Source of the DNA: Gambelia wislizenii
Lineage: Eukaryota; Chordata; Lepidosauria; Squamata; Crotaphytidae
Reading direction: 5' to 3'
NCBI GenBank assembly: GCA_030847615.1
Contig: JAUMIR010000001.1
Location: 63,563,501-63,627,500 of the forward strand
DNA: 64,000 bases
The notes beneath the pieces are model-generated. The model was not told the DNA's origin, did no database searches, and saw only the letters and a program-made list of their open reading frames with translations. The position numbers and the translations under genes were made by a program. Each line of letters starts with the position of its first letter. Position 1 is the first letter of the stretch. Positions 12,737 to 23,386 of the stretch are shown one piece after another.

Positions 12737-14002
12737 ATTTGTGTTAGTTATATGTTGTTCTCCGTGAACCTAATTTATTTTAATAGGTCCTATGAACAAC
12801 AAATATAGTTTAAATCTGAATCCAGCAATCCAATCATTTTCCCTACAGGGCAGGATTAAAGAAGAAGGCTCTGCTTATTTGTACGTGGGTTGGGAATATT
12901 TACTTAGTTTTAAATTTTAAAAACATTTCTACACTGCCTTTCAACACCTACCCAGTATTCGAAAGGCAAATTCCAGATTAAAAAGCAATCAACTCTTCTG
13001 GCAGCTAAAGTTGACATGGTGAGCAGGGGAAGGGATGATCTATTTCAGTTTGAGGTGTTAGCATATGGACTTGTTAGTTTACATCTCAATATATGGGTTG
13101 CCAAATTTCACAATGAAGAAATAGAGTTTATGAATCCACCTTCATTTAGGATAGTGGTCTGATGCCAGTATAGACCACTGAAATAACTCTAATGAGCCAG
13201 TGGTGTCTTCCCAAGGCACTGAAACAAATAGGCTTGCCTTTATTGTACTCTTACCCTGTCACTGTTAATAAGACTAAGTGGATAAAAATGCCAATGTGGT
13301 CACTGAAGTGGCTTGTGGATATATGACATTGTTTCATCTTAAAATCCTAGGCCACTGTAACTGACTCAATTACAAATCCTGAAATTTAGGGTCCCCACAG
13401 AACCTGATGCCATAGTGTTGGATCATTTTGTGCCATTTCAGAAATCACCTCCAGAAGGTAACAAACATATTTGGATAAAGTACAAGCTAATGAACAATCC
13501 AAAACCAACATTGTGATATCCCCTTTGAACCTTCATCAAAGTGTTATGTAGTCTTATGCCATAGTTGTTTAGTCCCTGAATTTTATGCTGCCATCCCAAA
13601 TATGTAACAAGGACAAGAATTACAAAAACATTTGCATTAATCAATCTAATTAACCAACCCAGATAGAGAACATCTGGCAGCTCATAGGCAGTCACCATTG
13701 TAATGGCCCACAATACTCTTGTACAGCAGGACATTGTGGGGAAGGCTCCAGAATAATGCCACATAAGGACATTGCAAAGATTTAAATAACTGGGTGATTC
13801 ACAGAACAACAGAGCTTGTCTCTGCATTGGGCCATGCTGGGGTGCTACAAGGGATATAAAAAATCTTGCTGAGAAATTTAGATTACTACAGATTGTTTCA
13901 GCAAGTAAAGATAGCCTCTAGTCTTCTCCGCTCCTTGAGAGACTTCTTGTCACAAGAGCAAGACACCTACCATTTTCTCCCAAAATGTTCTCCTCAATGT
14001 GC

Positions 14003-14006
<4 letters not shown>
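12737..14006. other. No gene recognised
   Basis: The longest open frame (13438-13827, minus, 129 codons) has hydrophobic runs but no family motif and no repeat partner in the window. I treat it as chance. Confidence 0.4.

Positions 14007-14079
<73 letters not shown>
14007..14079. repeat. Composite microsatellite (CT)n(CA)n(GA)n
   Basis: A CT run (14007-14036) passes into a CA run (to about 14057) and then a GA run (to about 14079). The CT and GA arms are complementary, so one strand can fold into a hairpin with the CA tract as its loop. Confidence 0.95.
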
Positions 14080-14363
14080 CTGTGTATCATGGTGTGGGGA
14101 TCTGGGAGAGAGGAAGAGTTTCTCCTTTACTGGGCAAGGATGAATCAAGTTAGGATTTGCTCCCCAAGGTGCTAATGGTCAAGAAGTTGAGTGCTGATGT
14201 CAATTCCCTTAACACTATTTTCAGCTTCTTCTTTTTTAAATAAAAGGATTCAAAGAGATTGATTTTCTTGAATTCCCAAGTTGTACTTAGAGTAATGCAT
14301 TGTGGTTTCCCTGATGTAAGCAGAAAACCAACCAGGGAAGAGAAAGTGGGTGGGGGGGGAGAC

Positions 14364-14791
14364 ATACGCAGGAGTGACATAGCAGAGCATAAAGCCAGAA
14401 TCCTGTTATTGCATTTTGCCAGCATAGCTACATGCCATCCAGAATGGCTCAGATGAAAATCTAGGACACATGTGGCCAAGCAACATCAGAGTGTGGTCAA
14501 GGTACCAAAACTTATTTATGAAGAAGAGCACACACGTTAGGAGAGGCTTCAGCTATTGGCTTTTACTTGGGCCTACTAGGAAGGGCAACATTCAGTCCCC
14601 TCCTGCTCCTCTCCCCCTTGCTCAATTAAATGAGTGCAAACAACTTTTGCACTTAGAACTTGGTTTGTATCAAGTAAAGTAAACTGAGAACTAAGGGAGA
14701 AAGTGGAAGGAGTGAGAAACTGGAGGATTTTTAAATCAGCTGAAAAAGTGGGATGACAGAGGATGAATTGGGAGTGTCCTTGCCAAATCAT
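14364..14791. repeat. Dispersed repeat, copy A (partner at 32640-33062)
   Basis: Blocks such as GTGGCCAAGCAACAT, GTTAGGAGAGGCTTC and GAACTTGGTTTGTA occur in the same order and spacing here and at 32.7-33.06 kb, with moderate divergence between. The pair shows an interspersed repeat of at least 400 bp. I see no protein motif and cannot assign a class. Confidence 0.7.
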
Positions 14792-14864
14792 GACATTTGG
14801 AGGGTATGTACAGTTACTGTGCTGGTGTATATGATGGCACCAGGAATGAAGAGGGGCCCAGGTT

Positions 14865-14957
14865 GACTCAGCCTTCCATCTTTCTGTAGGTCGGTAAAAT
14901 GAGTACCCAGCTTGTTGAGGGCAATTAGCTAACACATTGTAAACCACTTAGAGAGTG
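14865..14957 (+). mobile_element. SINE 3' fragment
   Basis: Shares GTCGGTAAAATGAGTACCCA, GGGCAATTAGCTAACACA and the following GTAAACCACTTAGAGAG with the lizard tRNA-derived SINE at 8551. The tRNA head is missing. It directly abuts the Penelope-like segment. Confidence 0.75.
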
Positions 14958-15240
14958 TGACATTGAAGGCTTTCACAGTCGGCATCCATAGGCTTTTCAT
15001 GTTTTGTTTTGTTTTTCCGGCTGTGAGGCCGTGTTCTGGAAGAGTTTATTTCTGATGTTTCACCTGCACCTGTGGCTGGCATCTTCAGAGAATGGTTGGC
15101 TAGGAGTGGGGGGGGTTATATACTGTGGGCTGATGTTGGAGAGGCCAGCCAGAAAAATCAGCAGTAGCAGAACATGTTATAAACCAACCTGGACACAAAA
15201 TGTTATTTAAAAACACATGTATAGACTAGGTTGGCTGGTT
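14958..15240 (-). mobile_element. Penelope-like element terminal segment
   Basis: The segment opens with CATTGAAGGCTTTCACAG, followed by GTTTTTCCGGCTGTGAGG and TGGCTGGCATCTTCAGAGA. I recognise this as the terminal (pLTR-like) region of a reptile Penelope-like element, with the adjoining 3' coding remnant up to about 15220. On the minus strand, 15050-15090 has the order expected of a degenerate hammerhead ribozyme (see findings). No RT domain lies next to it; a separate Penelope-like RT fragment is at 56468-56875. The class is recalled by pattern, not from a search. Confidence 0.55.
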
Positions 15241-17883
15241 GCTAGATCTTCTGCAACAAAGAAACTACCATCTAAAATACACAGCCTCATTACCCCAAAA
15301 AATGTAAGCCAGCTATGTTCATGCTAGGTCTCACCATCATACAAGGAGGGAGTGGAATCTATGATGCCACATCATCTTTCCTGTAGTCACATTTTTGTGC
15401 GCCATCTTCACATCACGTGTAGCAACACCACCTGATTGCTCCATAACCCCTACATGTGTTGCAAGCTCACAGTGATTCTAAGGGAAATATCCATTTTCTA
15501 CTCATTTTGATGGTCCAATGGAGACTAATCTGAACAGAGCTTTTTGAAGCAGGTTGAACATCCCCTGTCTACGTGTAATATTTCTGAGCTCTACAGGGCA
15601 TTTCTAATTTTCCATCCAAATGATTTCTCTTTCAGTTTCTTGGCTTTGTTCATTAGAAATGTGAAACAGTTTTAATAGGGAAAGTATCCAAGTGGCATCT
15701 TGCCTATGCATGAAAACAAGGTGGTTGTTGTTGTTGTTTAAGAGAAAGCTATGAACAGAATTCTCTTGTTAGCCAAATGTCAGTATATATAAATACCTTT
15801 CTGTTACTATGCTTCAAGTCTGGTAAAGGAAAGGGTATTACTATTTATAAGTATATTCATTTTTAGTTTTAGCAGGCTTTAAATTAATGGCACATCTTAA
15901 CAAACTTCAGGTGCAACCACAACATAAAGTCACAGCATAAAAGTAAAAACACACTCACTTTAAAATTATAAAATATGACACTTAGTAACAGCAAGTGTCC
16001 TATAAATGGATCATTCAAACTCACTCTGCAGCTGAAAGTATTCCAGAGCTTGTCTGCATACACACACCTAGCTAATGCAGAACTATATGTGCAACAATAT
16101 AATGTGTTGATGTACATACATATATGAAGAGCAAACCATACCCAACAGAAAATCTCTCCCCTTCCTACTTCTTCATTCAAAATAAACTTTTCCATACACA
16201 TCAGGCCACATTATTCCAGATCACCACAACTAGAACAATATTGTATCATGTTGAAGCCTCTGGAGGCTACTGACTTTCATGTGAATGTGGTGTTGCATCA
16301 AGATTCAATCCTGACTTTGGGCTTGTCCACAAGTGGTGCAAAAATTCTGAATGGAGTTCTGCCTGCATGCCTCAGCATTCTCCTTGAAGCCTTGCACAAT
16401 ATTATTCTCTACAGAGACGTGGGGTACCTTGTCTTCACTGTCCCTGTGGAGTTTTGTCCACCGCTGCCGCCGCCACCACAAGCATAATTTAAAGCTCAGG
16501 AGGCAGTTCCAAGCCAAAGGGAGAAGTTTTTTTCCCTTCCCCTGGCTCAGCAGTGCTGCCTCTGCCCGCTCACCAGTCACAGGAAGAGTCAGTTGCAGAA
16601 CTGATGGACAAGCTTGAAGGAAGCAGCAAGTGAGTTGAGAGCAGGTGCAGGCAGCATCCCCTTTGGCTGGCCTTCGGAGTTTTAAATTGGTCATCAGTGG
16701 TGGAGGCAGCCAGAGAAAACCCAGAATCCCACATACTCTACATCTAGATGAAATATCCCAGAATGCCCTAAATCTAGGCCATGCAATATGTAGCCAAATT
16801 GCCCCAGATTCAGGAGAAAGGCCATGCCATGTGTGGCCTAATCACCACAGATTCGGGGGAAATCGCAGGAGGATTCAGAGTCCTTTAAAGGAGATATTGA
16901 AAGTCCTGAACCTATTTTTGGTTCACTTCAGATAGTCTGTTTAAAACCTGGAGCAGATTCACCACCCCACTGGCAATGGAAGCCACCAGCCACTACTGGC
17001 CATACCATTGTTCTGAGTCAGAGCTGAGGGTGGACCCCACCTCCATTAGCTTATGGAAAACTGGCTGATGAGCTACTACATGTATAGATGCTCTCTGCTT
17101 TTTATCAGTCTGGCAAAAGAAGGGGACCACCTCAGGTGGCAGATCCTGGGGAGCAGCAGCAGTACCCTGGATGTTTTTCCAATGCTCCCAGCTGTTCCCT
17201 TATATTTGAGGAAAGAACAGTGTATTCCCCATATCCTGTTTCATCCTGTAATCTTGGCTCCTGACCTCAGTCTGACATGGAATCAGCCTTTGGAGCTTAG
17301 TGAAGAGGACTTCTACCTTGAAAATGTTTACTGCCTGATCTGCAACCCAATGAAAACCAAGTGCTTTAATTTACGGTAAGTCTCTTTCTGACTCAACCTC
17401 AAGGCTTGCTGTGCCAGCAAATCAACAGGATGGCAGTGTGCTGGCATCACAAGTGTAGTAACATTAGTTTCTTGAAAGGCGGTGACAGACAATCCACACT
17501 GGCTGGTCCAAACTACTTTTGCATCTCTGAGATTAAGGCATATTGCAAAAGGAGCCATGACAACCTCACAGATAGCAAAGAAGAGAGTCCTGTATTTCAC
17601 TTAGAAGATGACAGGCATGTTTGTTTTCCCTTGGAAAATAAATTGGAAGATTAATATCTCTCAAACACCGTAGTGACAAATTTTGCAGTTTCATCATCCT
17701 TTTGATTCTAAGGCTGTTTGTGTTCTTAACTTCAAACTAACCAAATTAATTATTTTTTATTTTGTTCACTGTGGGAGGAAACTTGCTCTTTTTAGGTGTG
17801 CTATACATATTGCTAAAGAACGCTCTCTCTTTTCCTAATGATAGCTCATGGTTGCTGAAATTATCCAAAGTTTACTTTATAAC
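15241..17883. other. No gene recognised
   Basis: A GTT run lies at 15722-15737. Frames at 16305-16694 (minus) and 17053-17654 (plus) are open for 80-130 codons but show no domain, and no exon structure could be supported. The CCACCTCAGGTGGCAGATCC stretch near 17127 looks like a repeat relic. Confidence 0.35.
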
Positions 17884-18180
17884 AGGGGTGGGCAAAGTGC
17901 AGCCCATGTGGACCCTAAGGCCCCAAATCTGTGTCCCCAGGCCTGCCCCAAATTAATTTAGGGTTGTTATTTTTACCCTCAAACCTCACCTCAAATGAGT
18001 CAAAGCCACTGCAAAATGCAGTGGGTGTTTTTCCTCACAACCCTCCATGCTCCCCATATACCTGCAAATCTCCCCCCTCAAAACAGTCAAAAATCACCTA
18101 AATATGAAAGGAAGTGATGGGCCATCACTTCCAGTCACCTCCTTTGTGCCAATGTGCCCCACTGGAGGCATGCAGGGTCA
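17884..18180. repeat. Probable hAT-like element relic
   Basis: Starts with CAGGGGTGGGCAAAGTGCAG, a type of end seen in hAT-like repeats. Similar starts lie at 35733 (GGGGTGAGCAAATTGCAG) and, more diverged, near 31629. The right end is not defined. Confidence 0.35.
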
Positions 18181-20326
18181 AAAAATATCCCCTCCCCCTC
18201 TTTAGTTGCTCACCCTGGCTTTATAGAATGGATAAAGAACCTCATGAATGGGGGACTTCCTGGGGTCCCAATTAAGTCCTCTGGTTTCCTCGGAGGGCTG
18301 CATCCTTTCCCCATGACATCATCATTTGGTGGTTTCCCAGCTTTTGAAGGTTTCCCCTCATTCTAAAAAGTTGAAATGCAGCTTGTAAGGCTTAATTACT
18401 CTTAGTGAGTGGTTTAACCTAAAATATACTGGCATTTTTTGGCTCCATCATTTTCTCCTGAGACACTCTATGAAACTGAGTTTTGGCCTGGCTTTTTTAT
18501 TTCATTCACAAAGGGGCAGTTTTATTCATCAAATAACAAAATTTAGGACATATTTTCATACTCTTGCCCCAAATCTGTGGGCATTCTGAGATTATCCAAG
18601 TTTAACTCAGCACACATCAAAAGCTGTGTTGGCTGGTGGCTCCCATGTGAACATGGTGATGAATCTATTCTGGGTTTTGGTCAAAACTTTAAGGGAGCTA
18701 AACACAGGTGCTGAATCTATTCTGAAAATAAGACTCAGTAGCTTCAATGGCTCCTTTCAAAGCTGAACTGAAACCTGGAAGGAACAGACAGCCCCAGTGA
18801 CATAAAAGCTACCAGCAGAGAAGCAGAGAAAGTCAGTTCTTCTACACACACTTCTCTCAGTCTTAATGGTACCACACAGAGGACCATCCTGACAAGCCAT
18901 AGTATTGTCCTTCAAAAAGGAAATCACCAGTATAAGTTCCAAATCAAATTATAGGCTGCCAAAATGGAAAACCAAATGCAGAGTTGAAACGTGTTATATA
19001 GAACTAGCCTAACTTTACCAGAAGAGTCATTTACCTGTATTGATTTGTGGCTTCTTATCTAAACTTCAGGAGGCAGGGACAAAAAACTTAACCAAAAAAA
19101 AATTAAGTGACATCTAATCTGCATTATTTCAATACAGATCATTTACACGAGGCCTAAATAAAGCAAAAATCTGTCGCAAATAAGGGGAAATCCCTTTGAT
19201 CTTCAAAATTAGCTGTACTCAATCTGGTGCCATGGATATGGATGATGGTAATATAGTTCAATACATCTTGAAAGCACCAAGTTGGAAAAGGCTGTTCTAA
19301 ATCTTCTGCCCCTCTTAGACCTAGGTTTTTCTAAGTTGTTGCTGCAGCTGTGGTTGCTCTTCTTGTTGTTCCTGCTGCTAATTCCTCTTCTTCATACATT
19401 TAAAAATCTTTGGGGCTATAAGGAAGAAATAAACTGGATCAAATCAGATGAACTCTGCTGTTTTGAAGAGCCATGTTGCACACTTAAATCCCTTTTAAAG
19501 TCCTCATGGCCAGCGTGAAGCAGCAGACAAGGCAAGGAGCTCCATCTCTGCCAAATGCGCATCTGCTTTTCCACAGCCCTTTCGTTCCATTTAAGGAGTG
19601 TATCCCCATTTTGCTGTCCCCAAATGCAGGGGTACATATCCCCCACAGGCATAGTCATGTCTCATTTCTGAAACATAATCCCAAATTCCACTAAGAACCT
19701 TAACAGCATGACGTCTCCTGGAGGGTTTTACTTTGTAAACAGTGTTAAGCCCACACAGTGCATCTGAAGAGAAGAAAATAGGTCACCAAAGAAAACGAAA
19801 TAGAATTGGACCAGATGAAAGGTTTTCCTTCAAAGCATTACTTTACCTTCCTTTTAAAAAAGAAAAGAAAAACTATTGCTTATATGAACTCCAGAGAAGG
19901 GCTTAATTTATGGAAATCAATGATGTGTGGGCAGTGAATTGTCATGTTCCTCAATGCCAAGCAAATCAAGGAGTGCATAGTGTACATAAGTTTGTAATAC
20001 TCATGGGACTGCGACCTCGGTACCCTTCCCCTCTTCTTGGTAGTCAGGAGCTGTTTGCTATAACCTTTGACATCTCTCTGAAAAACACATTAGCAGAAGA
20101 AAAGGTGATCTGTGGCAGATGCATGGAAAATGACACCTCTGTAACATTAAAAGGAGAGCCTTCTGCCAGCCGGAATAGCCATTCCAGAATTTGAGAAAAG
20201 CAAAGGGACTTCAATATCAGGATGGGAGAAAAATCCCTTTGGTTCACTTTTAAATGCAAACCAACCTAATAATTTGTACTTACCAAACCAATGGGTGAAC
20301 CAAAATACCGTTTGCTTTCTCTGGCT
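18181..20326. other. No gene recognised
   Basis: Unique-looking AT-rich sequence. A short leucine-rich open frame at 19282-19518 comes from a CTG/CTT-rich patch and has no supporting motif. Confidence 0.4.
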
Positions 20327-20705
20327 TTCTAGAAGTTATGGTATACTGCGAGTGGTTGCACATTTTCTTCCCATTTGCAGCAACGCTGTTTTGTCTCCAC
20401 TATTTTTTCACCTATGCACATCTGTTCACATCTATTCAAATGAAGCAGCAACATGCTCTGATAAAGGACAAGAGAGTGGAAATGTGCAGCAATGTGAATT
20501 CAGATCTCCACACATGCGAAAATGTGTATCTACACACATTTTCCTGGAAACTTCATCCTTTTAATCCTTTTAATGCGCAGTTTGTAGTCTCCCCCCCCCA
20601 CACACACACACCCCATCTGAATACCATCAATCTCATTCGGATCACATTGGGATACATTGTATTCTCAGAATTCTATGAGGAGTATTTTCATTGTTTGGAC
20701 AACCC
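20327..20705 (-). mobile_element. Non-autonomous DNA transposon, copy 3 (reversed)
   Basis: The right boundary reads AATTCTATGAGGAGTATTTT followed by CATTGTTTGGACAACCC. This is the reverse complement of the left terminus of copy 1 (GGGTTGTC, then ATACTCCTCACAGAATT). Interior blocks match copy 1 in reverse order, including the GCTGC-rich part near the other end. The left boundary (near TTTCTAGAAG) has decayed. A C-run followed by CA repeats lies inside at about 20590-20612. Confidence 0.6.
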
Positions 20706-20739
20706 GCAGATGTCTCTCTTTCTTTCAAATGTTGCCATG

Positions 20740-20795
20740 TAGCCAGCATGGTGTAGTGGTTTGACTATTGGACTGCCAGAGGGTCCCAAGAAGGC
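20740..20795 (+). mobile_element. tRNA-like SINE head fragment
   Basis: AGCCAGCATGGTGTAGTGGT followed by TTGACTATTGGACT matches the tRNA-like head seen at 8371. The body is absent. It lies between copies 3 and 2 of the DNA transposon. Confidence 0.5.
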
Positions 20796-20978
20796 ATCTC
20801 TGCCATGTTAAGTTTTGTTTTGAATTGTTTGATCAGCTCTGTGGCCATGTTTGAAAGCTGTTTAGAAATGGGAGGGGTGTAGGTGTGGAGACTGTGCTTG
20901 TCTATATGACAAAAATACTCCTCATAGAATTCAAGGAGAATCTCTCTCTCTCTCTGGCTTTTCTTTGCAAACAAAGAT

Positions 20979-21690
20979 TCAGGAAGGACTCATCCCGCAC
21001 TTTCTGCAAGCGCGCTGATGACTAAAAAGGTCAATCCGAGATAAACAAGTCAGGTTGCAAAAAGCACAGCAGAAGGTCTTCTTAGGTGATGTTTCTGGGT
21101 TGTGATTATTTCTGTGTTGACATTTCTCTTCAAGACTTGTTCGGTGTGAGTTCTCAAATAAGGCTGCAGCATTGTGGATAGTGCGTATCCATGCTTCCTG
21201 ATGTGAGGCCAGGGTGGACCATTGTTGGTGATCAATTTGGTCAAGCCTCAGATGTTGTTTCAGGGAATCCTTGTATTGCTTTTTTGGAGTGCCCATCTTA
21301 CACTGACCCGTGGTGAGTTCACCATAGAGTACTATTTTGGGGAGGCGATGGTCCTCCATCCTAGAAACGTGCCCTGCCCAGCGCAGCTGTTTTCTCAATA
21401 TCATGGCCTCAATGCAGGTGATCCCTGCTTGCTTAAGGACTGCAACATTTGTCACATAGTCAATCTAGTGTATATTTAGGATTGTGTGTATACAGTGTAG
21501 TGTTGATGAAAGTGTTCGAGGAGTCATAAGTGGTGGCGATAGGTGACCCGTGTTTCAGACCCGTAAAGGAGAATAGACAGTACAATGGCTCTATACACAC
21601 TAATTTTTGTGCTTCGCCTCAGGTGTTTATTACTCCAGACTCTTTTGTACAGTCTCCCAAATGCGCTATATGCCTTTGCTAATCTGTGAT
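20979..21690 (-). pseudogene. Non-LTR retrotransposon ORF, 3' part (thumb to zinc finger)
   Basis: This is the C-terminal part of the element's RT protein. Reading from 21690, it has the thumb-region block (LAKAYSAFGRLYKRVW, ILLYGSET), then LRWAGHVSRMEDHRL and KKQYKDSLKQHL. It ends in a Cys2-His/Cys finger of the C-x2-C...H-x4-C kind within the last 30 residues, which presumably binds nucleic acid. A frame break lies between about 21455 and 21524. The N-terminal continuation lies beyond the CR1 at 26385-26845. It is not functional as it stands, because the endonuclease and most of the RT are absent. Confidence 0.8.
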
Positions 21691-22020
21691 CGCAAGGAAC
21701 AGCAGCTGCGAAGCCTCGGTGGAGGCGTGTGGTTGTGGTGGTAGGGGACTCCTTACTGCAGGGTACAGAAGCAGTGGTTTGTGGGCCTGACAAGATGACT
21801 CGGGAGGTGTGTTGTCTCCCTGGGGCAAAGATCCGTGATGTGACCAAGAGGCTGACAAGACTCATCAAGCCTACGGATCATTGCCCCTTCCTTTTGGTCC
21901 ATGTGGGAACCAATGATACTGCAAGGCACAGCTTTCCCAAGATCAGAAGAGATTATGAGGCTCTGGGGAGGAAGCTGAAAGAAATCGATGCACAGGTTGT
22001 CATCTCATCTCTTCTGCCAG
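21691..22020 (+). pseudogene. CR1 ORF1 esterase fragment fused to a CR1 5' UTR
   Basis: This repeats the N-terminal half of the SGNH domain found at 22850-23165 (GDSLLQGTEAVVCGPDKMTR; VHVGTNDTARHS). The copy ends in CTGCCAG, where it changes to 5' untranslated sequence. It lacks the block V Asp-His motif and the C-terminal third, so it cannot fold as an intact esterase. It shares the insertion boundary with the rest of the CR1, so it was probably inserted as one unit. Confidence 0.85.
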
Positions 22021-22400
22021 GGAGAAGAAGGAGAGCAGCTTCTGGACAGCCATTTTGAATGTTGGGAGAGGCTGCTTGTTGCTGAGGGGGTGGAGCTTCT
22101 GTGAGTCACACCTGTGAGTCATTAGGGTGTGGAGCTGGGAGCATAGCTGTATATAACTCCTTGCAGAGGCTTTCCAGCCCAGTCTCCTGCCAGAGAGAAG
22201 AAAGAGAGCAGCTTCTGGACAGCCAGTTTCCTGCCAGTTTCCAGGCCAGTTTCCTGCCAGGGAGAAGAAGGAGAGCAGCTTCTGGACAGCCATTTTGACC
22301 GGGGAATTTCAGTGACCAAACAAAAATACAGCATACCTAAAAGTACAGCTTAGCGTTCTCAGCATTACCTAAAAGTTTTAGATTACCTAAAAGCTCTCAC
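22014..22400 (+). promoter_or_regulatory. CR1 5' untranslated/promoter region with repeated units
   Basis: The unit CTGCCAGGGAGAAGAAGGAG followed by AGCAGCTTCTGGACAGCC occurs three times, starting near 22014, 22187 and 22254. Between the first two is a TATA-like TGTATATAACTCC (22150). Further repeats of ACCTAAAAG lie just ahead of the ORF1 start. Two matching units lie upstream of ORF1 in the minus-strand CR1 (52280-52397). This is the expected site of the internal promoter that lets a LINE carry its own start; promoter activity is inferred. Confidence 0.6.
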
Positions 22401-22401
22401 C

Positions 22402-23381
22402 ATGGACACTGAGGGGGCTGCGGCAGTCACCTGCAACACTTGTGCGATGTTTGTCTTCTTGCCTACAGACGTGGAAAACTTCACATGCACCAAGTGCAAG
22501 CTGGCAGCCCTATTGGAGGAGAAAGTCCAGCAGCTGGAGACACGGCTAGCTACACTTCAACAGATTTGTGAGCAAGAGGTTTTCCTGGTCAGAACAGAAC
22601 AAAAAGTCTTGGATGAGGACCGTGCAGAGGAAGTGGCTGCGGAGGAAAGGGTCACTTCACAGAAACAGGAAGTAGACAGCTGGAGGAATGTCACACACAG
22701 AACAAGAAAATCCAGGGATTTTTTAAGCAGCTTGCAGCTACAGAATCGATTCGAAGCCCTCTCCCTTATCAAGGACAACAAGAAAGAACAGCATGGAAAG
22801 ACTTCAGGGGTAGAGCTGGGGACCTTGAGAGTAACCACCGCAAGGAACAGCAGCTGCGAAGCCTCGGCGGAGGCGTGTGGTGGTGGTGGGGGGACTCCTT
22901 GCTGCGGGGTACAGAAGCAGTGGTTTGTGGGCCTGACAACTTGACTCGGGAGGTGTGTTGTCTCCCTGGGGCAAAGATCTGTGATGTGACCAAGAGGCTG
23001 ACAAGACTCATCAAGCCTACGGATCATTACCCCTTCCTTTTGGTCCATGTGGGAACCAATGATACTGCAAGGCACAGCTTTCCCAAGATCAGAAGAGATT
23101 ATGAGGCCCTGGGGAGGAAGCTGAAAGAAATGGATGCACAGGTTGTCATTTCGTCTCTTCTGCCAGTTGAAGGGCATGGTCCAGAAAGGGAGAGGAAAAT
23201 AGCCGATGTAAACAACTGGCTCCGTAGATGGTGTCGCCGAGAACAATTTGGATTCTTGGATCATGGACTGCGCTTCCATGAGGGGGGACTTCTGGCAAGA
23301 GATGGGGTGCATCTTACGACAGTTGGAAGAAACATTTTTGCCAACAGTCTCAAGAATTTGATCAGGGGGGCTTTAAACTGA
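22402..23381 (+). pseudogene. CR1 ORF1: zinc finger, coiled coil, SGNH esterase (frameshifted)
   Basis: ORF1 of CR1 binds RNA and carries an esterase domain of the SGNH/GDSL family. The N-terminus has the Cys pairs CNTC and CTKC and a heptad-like coiled coil (LLEEKVQQLETRLATLQQI). Compared with the intact minus-strand copy, one extra base near 22830 (GAGAGTAACC against GAGAGGACC) and an extra G in the G-run near 22890 shift the frame. The first 180 codons and the esterase (22875-23381) are therefore in different frames. Within the esterase, GDS, GTND and DGVH motifs are all present. It ends 5 bases before the ORF2 start. Confidence 0.88.
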
Positions 23382-23386
23382 GTCAT

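Noticed and set aside
13438..13827. 129-codon minus-strand frame with hydrophobic runs
   Set aside because: It looks membrane-like only because of T/A-rich codons; no family motif.
16305..16694. 129-codon Cys-rich minus-strand frame
   Set aside because: The cysteines do not form a known finger spacing, and the frame overlaps other equally long frames.
17053..17654. Two adjacent plus-strand frames resembling exons
   Set aside because: No matching donor/acceptor pair joins them into a recognisable protein.
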